Assembly (NCBI GenBank): GCA_030374765.1
Contig: JARGXX010000113.1
Coordinates: 558,001-622,000, forward strand
DNA: 64,000 bases
Origin: Agarophyton chilense
Lineage: Eukaryota > Rhodophyta > Florideophyceae > Gracilariales > Gracilariaceae
Reading direction: 5' to 3'
This document shows positions 11,750 to 22,533 of this stretch, piece by piece. The notes below the pieces were generated by a model that did no database searches, had not been told where the DNA came from, and worked only from the letters and a program-made list of their open reading frames with translations. The translations under genes were made by a program, and so were the position numbers. The stretch's first letter is position 1. Each line of letters begins with the position of its first letter.

Positions 11750-11985
11750 TGTAACGCGATGGCTGTTGGGTGAGCGTACGGGTCTCGACTGGTGGTAGCG
11801 TGGTAGAGCGGGTCCTAAGGTTCGAATCCTTGACGGCGGCACTCCCAGACTACTTGGTGCATTGAGCTGGAATTTCTTGGGTAGTCCTACAGGTTGGAGC
11901 TACGGAAACGATGGGTTGAAGACCAAAGGGTGGAATTAATATACCAAAGGGGGTTATTTAGTATCCTAGTGGTGCCTACCGTACT
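11750..11985 (-). repeat. E1 5' LTR (right copy, truncated)
   Basis: It starts TGTAACGC at 11750 and matches 2162-2400 with scattered differences. Similarity fades after about 11985, so roughly 300 bp of the expected LTR is missing or replaced. The A/B box pair is kept at 11801-11811 and 11819-11829. Confidence 0.8.
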
Positions 11986-13155
11986 CTATGGGAGAAGCGT
12001 CACTCGAGCCAAGTAAATAGTACTGGCAAGGCGCTGGGATCTCCCTGGCACGGTAATGCTAACTTGTTATACTAATTAAAAAATATTAATAAACTATATG
12101 AGTCCACCTAAGGTCGACCCGTCCACTTGTCGCCTGTTAGATACCTCAAGGCCCGGCGGCTTACAGGGCTCAACCATTTCCATCGCTCCTTCACAAACTC
12201 CAATACGGGTGTATGCATCCACATCCATAGAAGGCAGAAAAAGCCCAGTTACCGAATCCTCTTTTGAGATTAATGTATCTTCGCCGGCGAGGGTTACCAG
12301 CAATTTAGGTAGTTCTGTGAAATGAGACCATTACTCTTCCACTGCAACTCTAGGTAGTTTTTTTATTCAGAGATCCGTTTCTAGAGGTCGTAGCGAGCCA
12401 TTCAACTTTATTGTGTGGTGATGAGGAATCATAAGCACCTCCTTGGGATTATGAAGACGAAGTGGAGCGGTTAGAGCTTTTCTAGATCATTGGTGGCTTT
12501 GTAAGGCGATTAAGACACGTATATTTTAAGCCGTTCTGAATTTGACCAAAAAGGGTATCCTACTTTGGTTCGTTAGAGTTTTGGAAACCCAATAGGTGTG
12601 AAATTGTCATGCTGTTATCGAAATATTGTTTAAACCCTGAATGTAAGACGAAACCTAAACAAAACTTTTTGAATTCAACAATTAAATATGTGCTGCAATC
12701 AATTAGAGGATATATTGAATTTATATCTTGGATATGGAACGAGATCTGGACTGTAGAAGATTGACGTAATACATTTCATTTTAGTAAAGAACCATAACGA
12801 TCTACATAAAATAACGAAAGTGCAACTAGTGTTAACTTAGTAGGTACAGTGCGCGAAATCCGATGAAAGCCACCCCTCTTTTTGTTGATGCACTCCATTT
12901 CTTTCGTGTTTCCCTCAGCCTCATCTCTTGTAACGACTGATAAGAACAACTGAAGCGTTTTAGATGACATTTATAAAACTTTTCTACTTGTCTACACTGT
13001 CAATAACACTATGTACAAAACCAACCCCCAAAATTAATTAAAACCACTACAGTATTTTTTCTTTTGAACAAACGCACGTGCATTTTCAAAAAATACATAG
13101 CTCTAACCACCTTCACCTTTACATTTGATACCACTTCAAGGTCCAAAAACACTAA
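11986..13155. other. Unassigned, AT-rich, no supported gene
   Basis: After the LTR similarity ends there are only short open frames. A 70-codon minus frame at 12303-12094 and a 75-codon plus frame at 12098-12325 overlap, and neither resembles a known protein. From about 12360 the sequence is AT-rich and leads into the Tc1/mariner relic. I see no repeat or RNA gene here. Confidence 0.3.
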
Positions 13156-14140
13156 AATGGGTTGTGGAAACCCTTTGACAAATAGTGAAATAGGTCTGAT
13201 ACTTGCAGCTTCATTTCATTTTTCTTCTTAAATAAGAATTGCTGAAACCATTGAAAGATCTTTAAATGTGGTCGAAAACTTTCACAAGGATCCAGAACAC
13301 TACAGAAAAGGTAAATTGGCTTTAACAACAGAAAAATAAGTTTGAATACTAAAAGACCTCTACTTTGCTCGGTGTAAAACTCATATAGCTCAGACAGAGA
13401 ACTACTTAGCGATATTTCTCTTCCGCGTTCTTTCAATAGCAAACAAAAGGTGCTCTTGATGATCCATATTTATTCTATAAGACGATGAACAAAGTACTAA
13501 TGATGACCAGAATGCATATAAAGAAATTGCTTATGTAGGCTCTTGAGAAAAAAACCTTTTCTATGACGAAATGGAAGGAAACTATACTTTCCGATTTAAA
13601 TAAACTCAATTTAGATAGACAAGATGGATTTTTATCACTATTGGCACGATAAAAAGAAGAACGAATTTCAATTTTCTCAACGACCAAATGGAGGCAATTC
13701 GGTTCTGACGTGAGGTGCGTGGTTATACTATTTTTTAAGTAATTTGGTCGTTTGCACCGGTATAATGAACTCTACGAAGTACGGAAAGGTGTTGCAAGAG
13801 AAATGTTTACAATTTACGGTTGAAACAATAGGGAACAGTTTTTTATTTTTTGGCAAGACAAGGCCTCTATGCCCTGTTCAGAGTATATTAAGAAGTCTTT
13901 GTCTGATCAGAATGTTATTGTTATACATTGCCCGGCCCAATCAGCTGACTTGAACATTATGGAAAACATTTTAAGATGTTTCAGCACGCCTAGGTAGGCA
14001 AATCAGTGCCCATTCCAAAAAAATTTAAACGCTCCTGGAATAAGTGATTAAATGTAGGAATAATTTAACCGCAAAGTTTATGAAATCACTTTACAGCTCT
14101 ATACATAGGAGCTGTATCTAAATTGTAGAGAAAAAGGATG
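13156..14140 (+). pseudogene. Tc1/mariner transposase relic
   Basis: Plus-strand pieces in several frames follow the layout of a Tc1/mariner transposase. An amino-terminal helix-turn-helix region starts near 13157 (GCGNPLTNSEIGLILAASF, then FHKDPEHYRKGK). A central part with a poorly kept first catalytic region lies at about 13560-13740. Then comes NSTKYGKVLQEKCLQF near 13765, and near 13930-13965 WPAQS-like and ADLNIMEN, the family signature ahead of the last acidic residue. The tail at 14070-14140 resembles the usual LxLYxxxP..I..V...KG end. Frameshifts and stops are frequent, so the copy is dead. Terminal repeats were not found. Confidence 0.65.
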
Positions 14141-15109
14141 ACATTTCTAAGTATTGAATGAAATAAATATGTTTCTGTTTTCGGTTTTTATTAGATTTTG
14201 CTATCTTGTCAAGAAGTTTTTGAAGTTAAGAAAGCTGGGGCTTGAGCCTGGTTCTAGAAAGCTCTGGAACTAGTTTGTTAATGGTTTTCAAGTACTGCCT
14301 ACAGTAAAAGATAAATTTGCAGACTGTGGATGGCAGTAAGGACGAAAAGTGTGGTGGCCTTATCCATATTTCGCGAGCAGTAATCGGTCAGGGTTTTTGA
14401 CACGCAGAATATTTTGTATGGTAGTTGAAAACAGTAATCCAAAAAATATGGATGTAGTTCAAATGGTGCTAATCATAATCTGAGGGCGTTCATCAACATG
14501 CAAAAAGTCAAGCATGAACCATGAAGCTTGGGTTTTTTCCGTTACAAAGGCGCCGGTATCCCCAGCGGATCGTCGGGGTATCGGCGCATCTAAAGCGCCG
14601 GTGTCCCAACAGAAGTTCGTCAGGATGTAAGAAGTGAGAGGAAGAATAATGCGTATTCACCCTTTATCGGATACTCCACCCAAAAAATTGTCTTGGAAGC
14701 CACGTGCAGATATTATTTCCAGCGCCAGTTGAAACCCACAGGGTTTCTTGTGGGATTATGCGGTGGCTGTACGCCGGGACGACGAAAGAGAGCTGCTATG
14801 CTCCGTCTCGGCGCATAGCCGCCGCCGGGGCAGGGGGGGAAGGGGGGTGCAGCAGATCGAAAGGTATTCTTTAAACCTATCCAGAGATACAACTGCCAGC
14901 AGCTGGCCACGTGTGTTTAGCTGGACATATTCATCAATCTGGAGATTTTCGGACCTTCTTCTTATGCTTTCGGGTTCAGTGGATCAGAACGCATACAAAG
15001 TATGCACGAGGATTTGTAAGAACCCCTCCCAAATAGATACGTTTCTGATTTATTCGGGTATTCGCGGGGTATTCTAGCTGCATTTTTTGTCATAAAAAGT
15101 AAGCCGAAA
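14141..15109. other. Unassigned; contains short GC-rich patches
   Basis: No gene is supported. Two near-copies of GCGCCGGT(A/G)TCCC lie at about 14550-14605, the first with a partial inverted repeat (GGTATCCCC and GGGGTATC). A G-rich run sits at 14829-14850. A 109-codon plus frame at 14748-15077 has no recognisable content. Confidence 0.3.
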
Positions 15110-15470
15110 AATTACAACCCGAGGTTGACGCTCACTCTGACTAAAGTGGTAGAGATACAGTTTCCTATATGCCGTGCAGGGCACACTCCAGATCACTCGA
15201 GAGGTGCGAGCAGGGAACAGTCTTTGAACTCGTGTCAGAAATCTGGTCAGCACCGTCCACAGTGCCAGATGGCCAATTCTTTTCTGTATTAAATTATACT
15301 GGTATTATATTAATAATTATTAAACCAGAAGGTATATTTAAACAGTACAAGTGTCTTTCAAGCTCTAGATGGTAGATAGGCTAAAGCTCCGTGACTGGTT
15401 GATCCCCCGCACCCATAAACGGTTTGTCAAAGGTAAAGACTCCTGCCACTATGCGATGCCGGCATGTCTC
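15110..15470 (+). repeat. Dispersed repeat, copy A
   Basis: About 350 bp match 47700-48090 in the same orientation with many point differences. Shared blocks include CTCCAGATCAC, TGTCAGA, ACAGTGCCAG, ACCAGAAGGTA and CTGCCACTAT. The pattern of long shared non-coding sequence with AT-rich middle looks like an LTR or solo LTR. Copy B lies just upstream of Ty1/copia relics, so a copia LTR is possible. No boundaries or target duplications were defined. Confidence 0.6.
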
Positions 15471-16640
15471 TTCAAATATTAAAGACATGCAAAATTTTCT
15501 GACGAGTGCAAAAGCTGTAAACGATTTTCAAATGAAACAAATGAATTGCCACAAGGGCGATTAGGTTACATTAAAAAACGCTGTAATTGTGTGCTCTTTG
15601 ATGCCGGAAAACAGGCAAAGTGGGTTTCAAATAGAAAAATAATGCAGATGAAAAGAAACAAGAGAACAAAATACTCTTTCACTACTAAAACGTTCTGCAG
15701 AGAAATCTATGAAAGCTTTGTAACGATCGAGTAAAAAAACAAAACAAAAGCTGTTGGGGATGAAGGTTAGAAAAGTCTAAATCATTTGGGACTAGAAAAG
15801 GAAGAGCAATAGGAATAAAGATGTTCAATGATAGCGAAGAGACAACTACATCGCAAAAGCAGAGACCAAGCAAATCGAAGAGAACAGATTATTAGGAGAA
15901 AAGCTATGGATTTTGAATGAGCTTTATAGCAAAAGCGATATGGCGCAGTTTCAAAAAAACACAAGGTGAGTATCAGTGAAACTGGGGGTTGGTATCGTGT
16001 TGGCATACGTGTGTTTCAGTTCGCTGCCCAATTGGCTCTTGAGTTTGAGCTCGCTTCAGACTTGGGTTTGGAGGCTTGAGGGCGACTCAAATTTGCCCAG
16101 ATGGATACAGTAAAGGAGTGCTCTCATATGTGTTTTAGGGGTTTGAGCATCTCCACTGGTGGTGTATTTCCGCGCTTCGACTATAAAACTGGATATAAAA
16201 TTCGATTTCTTCTCTCACTGCGTCTGATTCAAATCGAGTTTAAAAAACATTTCTGGAAATTGGACGTCGCTTCCCCACATCACGATCCAAAGTTGTGGTA
16301 AACAGACATCGCGATCCAACCTCTGAGGGCTGTATTCTCATTGAGATTAGTGGCGCTGCTTGGTTCTTACCTCTTTGTCTTCTTCCCGCGCAAGAAAAAA
16401 ATTACGAAACACCTTTTCAAGCGAGATTGACGCGCTCGAAACATTCATAATGGCCCGATGTGCTGCATCGTAAAATGCTTTCATCAGCATTTATCTCACA
16501 CTGCCATAAATGTTTTGATGATTCCGACGCATCGATCCAAGTTTTTCGGCCCGACGTTTAATATCTTGTACGTGGATAATTCTACATGAAGTTTCTCGGC
16601 TTTTGAATGCAGAACGAACGCCATCCGAGGGTGGACAGCA
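15471..16640. other. Unassigned AT-rich stretch
   Basis: Only short frames with no recognisable domain are present. A 62-codon plus frame at 15546-15734 is Lys/Asn-rich. The region between the dispersed repeat and the NAM-like ORF may be decayed transposon sequence, but I cannot assign it. Confidence 0.3.
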
Positions 16641-16649
16641 GAAGAGACG

Positions 16650-17666
16650 TTGGCGGCCTGTAAAGCGTATGTAACGGTATCGGAAGATCCACGCAGCGGT
16701 AGTGGGAAAAAGAAGAGATTTTTCTTTAGTAAAGTTTCAAAAGCATACCAAAAGAACATAGTCACAGTTCGGAGACATAATCCGGCTTTTTTGTATGGTG
16801 TTCAAACAGAAGACCCTGTATCGCAACTTCATCGTAAAGCACGGAATAAATTTCCGAAATTCAAGGGGCTCATTACGTCAATCAGGAGCCGAAATCCGAC
16901 AGTCTCTCCGTTAGAAGAGGAAATTATTCGAGCCACTACTGAAGCTTACAACAAAGAAGCTAAAGTTAGTCAAATGTACACTTTCCTAAGAGACAGCGCG
17001 GTTGACTGCAGTGCGGACTTTCCACTCATAGACGCTCTTTTGTTTCTTTGCAAGATCCATGCCTGTCAATACGTAATGCTGTCCAAAGAAAAGCCTGTTT
17101 ACCATATCCATGCCGGCTACCATATTACGGGCTGATGTAGTAAAATGTACAAAAACTGGCAGTGAACATAGCTCGACAGAATATGTGCAGAACAGACCCG
17201 ATTCGATCATTCAAGCTGGAGGGTTTGCTCGGCGTCAACGTCCGACAGGCTCTAAACGCGCCATAGAATAATCACGTCAGAATGCCGCTCTAAACGGGGG
17301 GGCCGAGGGAACGGAGAGAATGGCGGAGCGGCGTTGAAGCATACAAGAATTGCAGAAGGAATGGTGGCTGTTGAGAAGCAGCAGTCATCGATTGCCTTGT
17401 TTAAAATGGCGGGGACAGAATCTGCCTTGAAAGCCCGATTTATATCCCTTTCTCAGCAACAAGCCGTCGCGGCCCTCGAGCAGCAGGAAGGAAGGAGCAA
17501 AAGTGTACAGCTTGCCCGTGCAGCTGCACGGAACGATATTGCTATTGAAATCGGGGAAAATGATGCCCAAGACAATGTAATCTTTGTGGATGGGCATTTT
17601 CGACTCCAGATCCTTCCCCACGCAAACAATTTTTCGTCAGTGCGAGTGCAATTCCCGGCCTACTGA
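16650..17666 (+). pseudogene. NAM-like / Myb-SANT-like transposon accessory protein (broken)
   Basis: Frame 16650-17135 (161 codons) reads like the small DNA-binding proteins with a Myb/SANT-like region and a 'no apical meristem-associated' tail. HRKARNKFPKFKGLITSIRS, then EEEIIRATTEAYNKEAK, match the RNKFxKFxGLxxxIxSRxPSG..ED.I..A..AY pattern. Near 17230 another frame gives RPTGSKRAIE, the linker seen in that family, and frame 17334-17666 has the Gln/Ala-rich helical tail. Such genes often travel with PIF/Harbinger or similar transposons, and relics of Harbinger and piggyBac lie within 4 kb. Stops between the pieces indicate decay. Assignment is by pattern only. Confidence 0.45.
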
Positions 17667-17776
17667 ACCTTTCCGAACCGCATTTGAGCTCTGCTTCTTA
17701 ATCTTCATTCATGACTCCTCAACTCCCAAAGCCAGCCCTTGACGCCATATCTAAATCTAGAGTCTATACAACCACT

Positions 17777-17792
17777 GGCCTCATATGAGGCC
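17777..17792. repeat. Perfect 16-bp palindrome left of piggyBac relic
   Basis: GGCCTCATATGAGGCC is a perfect palindrome, about 270 bp before the transposase similarity. A near-identical extended palindrome lies on the other side at 20563-20582. Confidence 0.6.
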
Positions 17793-18047
17793 GAAACTAC
17801 AACATCGATAAATTTTGTATACTTTTTCAATTTCCTTATACTTTTGTGCCTGGACGTTTTGAACACTCTCTTCTTCTCTGGCATCAACCCCAAAGATCAC
17901 GAACGATCGTCCAAAACCTGTAAAAAACATCATCTTTATTCCATTCCTTCATGATTTATCAAATATGTCATTATCTATGGATCCTCGACGTGTAGTGGGA
18001 AACAGAGTTTGCATCCGCGCACGTCTCTTTACATCATAGAGCGACTG

Positions 18048-20090
18048 TAAACGCTTCTTTGGAACGCAATGGAAGACGAAACTGGTCGGCGAAAGTGTTA
18101 CAAAAGTGGACGTTGTTGTCAAAAATAATCGGAGACACACTTTTGCCACCATAAACTTCGATCTACCTGCTCGCGAGAAAGTCTTTACTCTCAAAATTTG
18201 CAAGATAAAAGCCGGGGATCATGTCACGGTTCAGGAAACTTCTCAAGAATCCGTTAATTCGAACGTGGAGATGAATGGGGCTGCTATTACAAACGAAGTT
18301 TCGAACATTGAAGAGCAGCCTGCTGTCACGAATGGCAATGACAATCACACAGTGAACTCATTAAGCCCTTTTACTGTGAAAAACAGCGCCATGCAAGATA
18401 GATTTTTGGATGTTCATTCGACAAAATAGAAAACGGAAAATGTACCTTTGACTCTGAATGGTCCAGTGCTAATGAATCAAGGGAAAGTCACTGGACCTCT
18501 TGGACATTTTATTTCTGCCATTTATGCACCTTCAGGACTCTCTCCATACGATTTCTTCATGTGAATGTTTTCTGTAGCTCATTTGGAAAAAATAGTTCGA
18601 TCTACCAATTCTCGACTGGAAGGAAAATGCTCAAAGCAGACTATAGGAGGTGAAGTTTTGACGTTTTTCGGTTTGATGGTATTAATGACACGCTTTGAGT
18701 TTTCAAATAGAAGATCAATTTGGTCTAAAGACACGTTTTCTAAATATATTGAATCTCTGTAGCTCGAAAACATCATGTCACGCAACTGGTTTGAATATAT
18801 ACGGCAATTTATCGTTTTCAGGGGCCCTTAAAACGATCAAAAATCAGAAGAATGCAGGTGGGCATGCGTTTCTGAGTTTATGAAAGCTATAAATGACTAT
18901 TGGAAAGCTTTCATAATTTCGTCACACACTCTTTGCGTGGACAAGATTACGTCAGGTTGGTATGGACTCAAGGGAAACCGGATTGAAATTGGACTTCCAC
19001 ACAACACTGCTTTTGATAAGAACCCTGAAAATGGTTTTGAATTTAAGACAGAGTCTTGTGGAAGGAGTGGACTTATTCTAAAAATATAAATCACGATGGG
19101 AGCTACGCAACAAGATGTACAGCCTGTTGAATTGGAACATGCGCATGGAACAGCTGTTTTGATGAGACTTGTTGAAAATTGGTTCGCAACAAATCGAATT
19201 GTTCGTGAGGATTCATATTTTGCATCTTTTGAAATAGCTGAAGAACTTTTAAAAAAGAAGAATAAGATTTATTGGGGTTGTAAAAACAGCCACCAAAAGG
19301 GTTCCTATGAAACATCTTTCCGAACTTACGATGACGGCACAAGCCAGCAAGTGTCAATGGTCGCGAAACTGGCCGATTCAGATCGAAAGATGATGTTTGT
19401 GCTCTGGGTGCACCGTGAGAGGAGATATTTCATCAACACTTGTAGCAGTACCCAATCAAAAACTCCCATTTCTCGTAAAAGATGGAGAAGAACTGATGAA
19501 ATAGCAAAAAAGTTCCGCTTTCTATTGATCTCCCAGAGGTTCGCGAGGAGTACTATTCTTGTTTTTCAAGAATTAATAGGCATAATAGGTCACTTCGAGA
19601 TGATCTGAATATAAAAAAGAAGGTTGAAGTGAATGAATGGTCTTTTAGAATGAATACTTCTTTGCTTGCAGTGTGCGTGGTTGATGCTTGGAATCTGTAC
19701 AAAGCTTACGGGAATAAATTGAGTCTTACACCGCATTATTTCTATTGTTATCTCGCAAACGAATTAATAGATAACAACTGGGATGCAATTCGAACTATGA
19801 AAAGAAAATGTAAGGAGGAAGGTGAAATAGAAAACCAATACATGGCTGGTACCGGAATTAATTTAATGAATACCAATCAAAAACGAAAGAAATTAGATGG
19901 TTCTTTGACGTCTCAAACATATCGAGAACGAAGAAAAGTGTGCCGAACTACTTCGAAATCAAAATTTCTTTTTTCATAATACAAAAAGTACAATGATTTG
20001 GATGTTTATATGTGTCACATTGGAACAGGTCGTGATTGTTTTTTAGATCATCTGCATGACACCCATCACATTTCGAGCAACATTTAGTCA
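18048..20090 (+). pseudogene. piggyBac-like transposase relic
   Basis: Plus-strand frames 18106-18429, 18565-18762, 18695-18883, 18880-19089, 19096-19608 and 19629-19979 follow a PGBD-type (DDE_Tnp_1_7) transposase in order. The segments are FFGLMVLMTRFEFSNRRSIW; SSHTLCVDKITSGWYGLKG and IEIGLPHNTAFDKNPENG (first catalytic Asp region); VREDSYFASFEIAEELL (second Asp region); then NTSLLAVCVVDAWNLYKAYG. A Cys/His-rich tail, CRTTSK..., then CHIGTGRDCFLDHLHDTHH, runs to about 20090. At least four frame changes or stops interrupt it. The host-like divergence and palindromes on both sides suggest an old complete insertion. Confidence 0.75.
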
Positions 20091-20219
20091 ACAACATTGA
20101 TGTCCGTGTGTCAATATGCGATTTCAGCCTTTTGAGAGGGATTTTTTAAAAGCATAAAACAAAAGTTCAAATCCTAGGCCCCCTACTAACTCACTCCGCG
20201 TCATTCAACTTGCTGGATA

Positions 20220-20313
20220 TATTATGGTCTCTAAAGAAACTATCCCTTTAGCAGATGTCATCTAATTCTGTCTGCTGTTAGAGAGGACGAAAATGCGTTC
20301 TTAGACCATAATA
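20220..20313 (+). repeat. 94-nt multi-hairpin inverted-repeat unit
   Basis: An outer 11-bp inverted repeat (TATTATGGTCT at 20220-20230, AGACCATAATA at 20303-20313) encloses two inner hairpins. CTAAAG/CTTTAG is at 20231-20236 and 20246-20251, and AGCAGA/TCTGCT at 20250-20255 and 20271-20276 (the two overlap by 2 nt). It could be a tiny MITE remnant or a folded RNA. Confidence 0.4.
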
Positions 20314-20562
20314 AAATTTCGAATCAGTTGAGCTCTCGTAGAAGTTTTCGGGTTTCACTGAAATCAGTGAGGTTTGAACCCTGTGTTTATCAGTATCCGA
20401 TTGGTCATGTACCCACTGAGCTGGTGATACTGAAGACAACTGTCTAAAGAATGTAGTTTAAAGCATGTGGAAGATAATTAGAATTTTTTTTTTACTTTGA
20501 AAATGAGTACGCCACTGCAGCATGGAAACTGTTGATTATTACTAATTTTTCGGAAAATAGAA

Positions 20563-20582
20563 CTGGTCTCATATGAGGCCAG
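20563..20582. repeat. Near-perfect 20-bp palindrome right of piggyBac relic
   Basis: CTGGTCTCATATGAGGCCAG differs by one base from a perfect palindrome and shares its 16-bp core (one mismatch) with 17777-17792. The two copies bracket the piggyBac transposase relic at a distance of about 2.8 kb. Confidence 0.55.
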
Positions 20583-20680
20583 TCCTCCGGGCGTGTAGAC
20601 ACTAGAGATGAGAGATAAACTGTTATTTGAATCAAGAACTTTACTTCAATGAAAAAGATAGTGCCCGTTACAAGAAAGAT

Positions 20681-21240
20681 TTATTTTATATAGTTTGCAA
20701 TGTATATGTCGGTGCCATTGTCGGCGCTACCTTTCCAAAGGTTGATATTAGGAGCACCAAGTAATCTACAAATATGGTCTATCAAAGACTGTGTTAGTGC
20801 CCAGTGCAGTCCTAAAATCTTAAGGCTGTCCAAGGAGTACGTCCATAAACCCGGAGAAACTGCCAACGACTCAGCAGCCTTGAAACTTATGTCAGTTAAG
20901 CTCTCGTCATTGAAATAGCGGCTCAGACCACCAGCTTTGTCACCGTCGTGAAACGATCGCTGTTATTTGAATATCATATTGTGTAAACAGACGCATGTTG
21001 TCGCAACACTTCTTAACTGTTGTACTGTCTAAAATTGAAAGGCGATGAAAATAATTTTGAACCGCCGAAACAACACCCAAAACACTCTTTCGAAAGATTT
21101 GCTAACACCCTCCTACAGTTGCGCGAACTTCTTCTCCTTTCGATCATATGAAATCGGTAGGGACTTGATAAATATTTTCCAAGACGGGTAAATACCGTCG
21201 TTTCGAAAATAAAACCACGAGTAATGCACGCCATTCACTG
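20681..21240 (-). pseudogene. PIF/Harbinger-like transposase relic (C-terminal part)
   Basis: On the minus strand about 21225-20990 reads FRNDGIYPSWKIFIKSLP, then a broken KKKFAQL..GVSKSFERVFWVL and CVCLHNMIF. This matches the DGIYPxW...F...Q...RKDVERAFGVLqxRF...C..LHNMI pattern of the Plant_tran/DDE_Tnp_4 transposases. The tail near 20740-20790 (QSLIDHICRLLGAPN) fits the usual LxxDLIEHLWxxxG end. The Asp of DGIYP is kept, but the ERAFG block is mutated and stops occur. No terminal repeats were seen. Confidence 0.6.
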
Positions 21241-21568
21241 TGTAGCCAGACTCTATGGGAGGGGGTGAAGGCCCCTGATGGAACCTCGTTGAAATGCTTG
21301 CTGGCTCGAAGTATAATAAAAGCGTTGGATACTCCCGGAAGCCCTAATTAAAACGACCATATCCTCAAGTCCAATCCACATAATACTTCCATGCTAATTG
21401 TTGGTGCTTCATCTTTCCCTTTCATGATGCCCTTAAGTGCCTTTGGGCAATTCTTATACGTCCAAACAGCACAGCCCAGGCACCCCAGGCACCCCAGGCT
21501 CCCCGAGAAGCCAACATCATCAGAAAAAGTTTTCAATATTAGAAATCTCTTCGAAAGTTGGTACAAGG
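21241..21568. other. Left flank of E2, with a 10-bp tandem repeat
   Basis: No gene is supported. A 10-bp unit CAGGCACCCC is repeated about three times (21477-21505, last copy altered). The flank ends ACAAGG at 21568, directly before the E2 LTR, and shows no duplicate of the sequence on the other side of E2. Confidence 0.5.
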
Positions 21569-22491
21569 TGTGGAGCAAAACCAGGCGACGGGAAGTGCTC
21601 TCAAGGTGTTCGAAGCCTTGCTCCCTGGGGGAGGCAGACTCAGAGACAGAGCCCTCCGTTCCACCCGTAGTGTGGGGTGTAACTCCCACGGGGGATTCCG
21701 GCAGAACCGACGGAGGTGAGGGGTAGAAACCGTTGGGTCGGAAATGGGTATGGGTATCCCAAAGAATGGGGGAAAATCCGGCGAAGAGGAAAAACGGGGC
21801 GAGGGTCGGGCACTAACAGGCACCGGACCCGAGAACCAGAAAAGGGGCGAAACAACAAAAGAAACCCAATACAGGGGAGAAAACCTGTCCTCGAAAGGAA
21901 ACACAAAAAGCACGCAACAAGTAAGCAGAACCCCCACGGGGTATCGTGCACGCAGGTCGTCTGAGCGTTCCCAAAGGGGTGGTTGCACGGAACCCAAACG
22001 TGGGCACTCTCCAAGTGGAGTCGTGTCCCTACGCAGGCGTTTCTAACCAGAGCCCGTTCCGGGTTGTAAGGCCGAAACGATGGCGACGAAGAACCTCTAA
22101 AGGTATCGAAGACCAACCTTGGTTACCATTTACTCTGAGCTTCGGACTGTCAGATCTCGTCTCCCTAAGTAGGGCCCACTAACTAAACTCTACTAGTTAC
22201 AGCAGTGCACACCTGCTCAGGGCCATACACGTGGAGATCCCACTGTCAGGGCCCAAAAGTCCAACGTTCTAACAAATATCCGAAAATCGGTGCCAAAATT
22301 AAGCCACGTGTATCATTGGGCCAATCCAACCATGGGCCATCCGAGTCTTCACGTCATAGGCGAACTCTAACCAGAAAACAGTGCCACCTCAGCACACCTT
22401 AGAGGGGATTATAGTCATAACCCTCGGAGGGTTCAACCCTCATTCTATGAGTTGCATCTTCAAGTATCCCCTAACTGGGCGTTGCTCTACA
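21569..22491 (-). repeat. E2 3' LTR (left copy)
   Basis: 923 bp, TGTGGAGC to GCTCTACA, nearly identical along its length to 39321-40242. It carries many short inverted repeats such as CTCC-AAGT-GGAG. The boundary on the inner side is supported by the purine tract that follows on the minus strand. Confidence 0.93.
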
Positions 22492-22504
22492 TCTCCCCCT
22501 CCTT
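22492..22504 (-). other. E2 polypurine tract
   Basis: The minus strand reads AAGGAGGGGGAGA immediately before the LTR start TGTAGAGC, the expected plus-strand primer for Ty3 replication. Confidence 0.75.
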
Positions 22505-22533
22505 AAGACGAGGAAGAACATTCCGAGCCGCGA

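Larger units (their letters stand above)
2162..11985 (-). mobile_element. E1: Ty3/gypsy chromovirus with antisense extra gene
   Basis: The element runs on the minus strand in the order 5' LTR (right), PBS, gag, protease, RT, RNase H, integrase, chromodomain, then an extra gene on the opposite strand, then 3' LTR (left). The LTRs are recognised by a shared segment of about 235 bp (2162-2400 and 11750-11985). The right LTR loses similarity beyond about 11985, so its outer end is deleted or replaced. Gag, pol and the extra gene each contain nonsense codons or frameshifts, so the copy is defective. The gene order matches E2 and E4. Confidence 0.85.
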
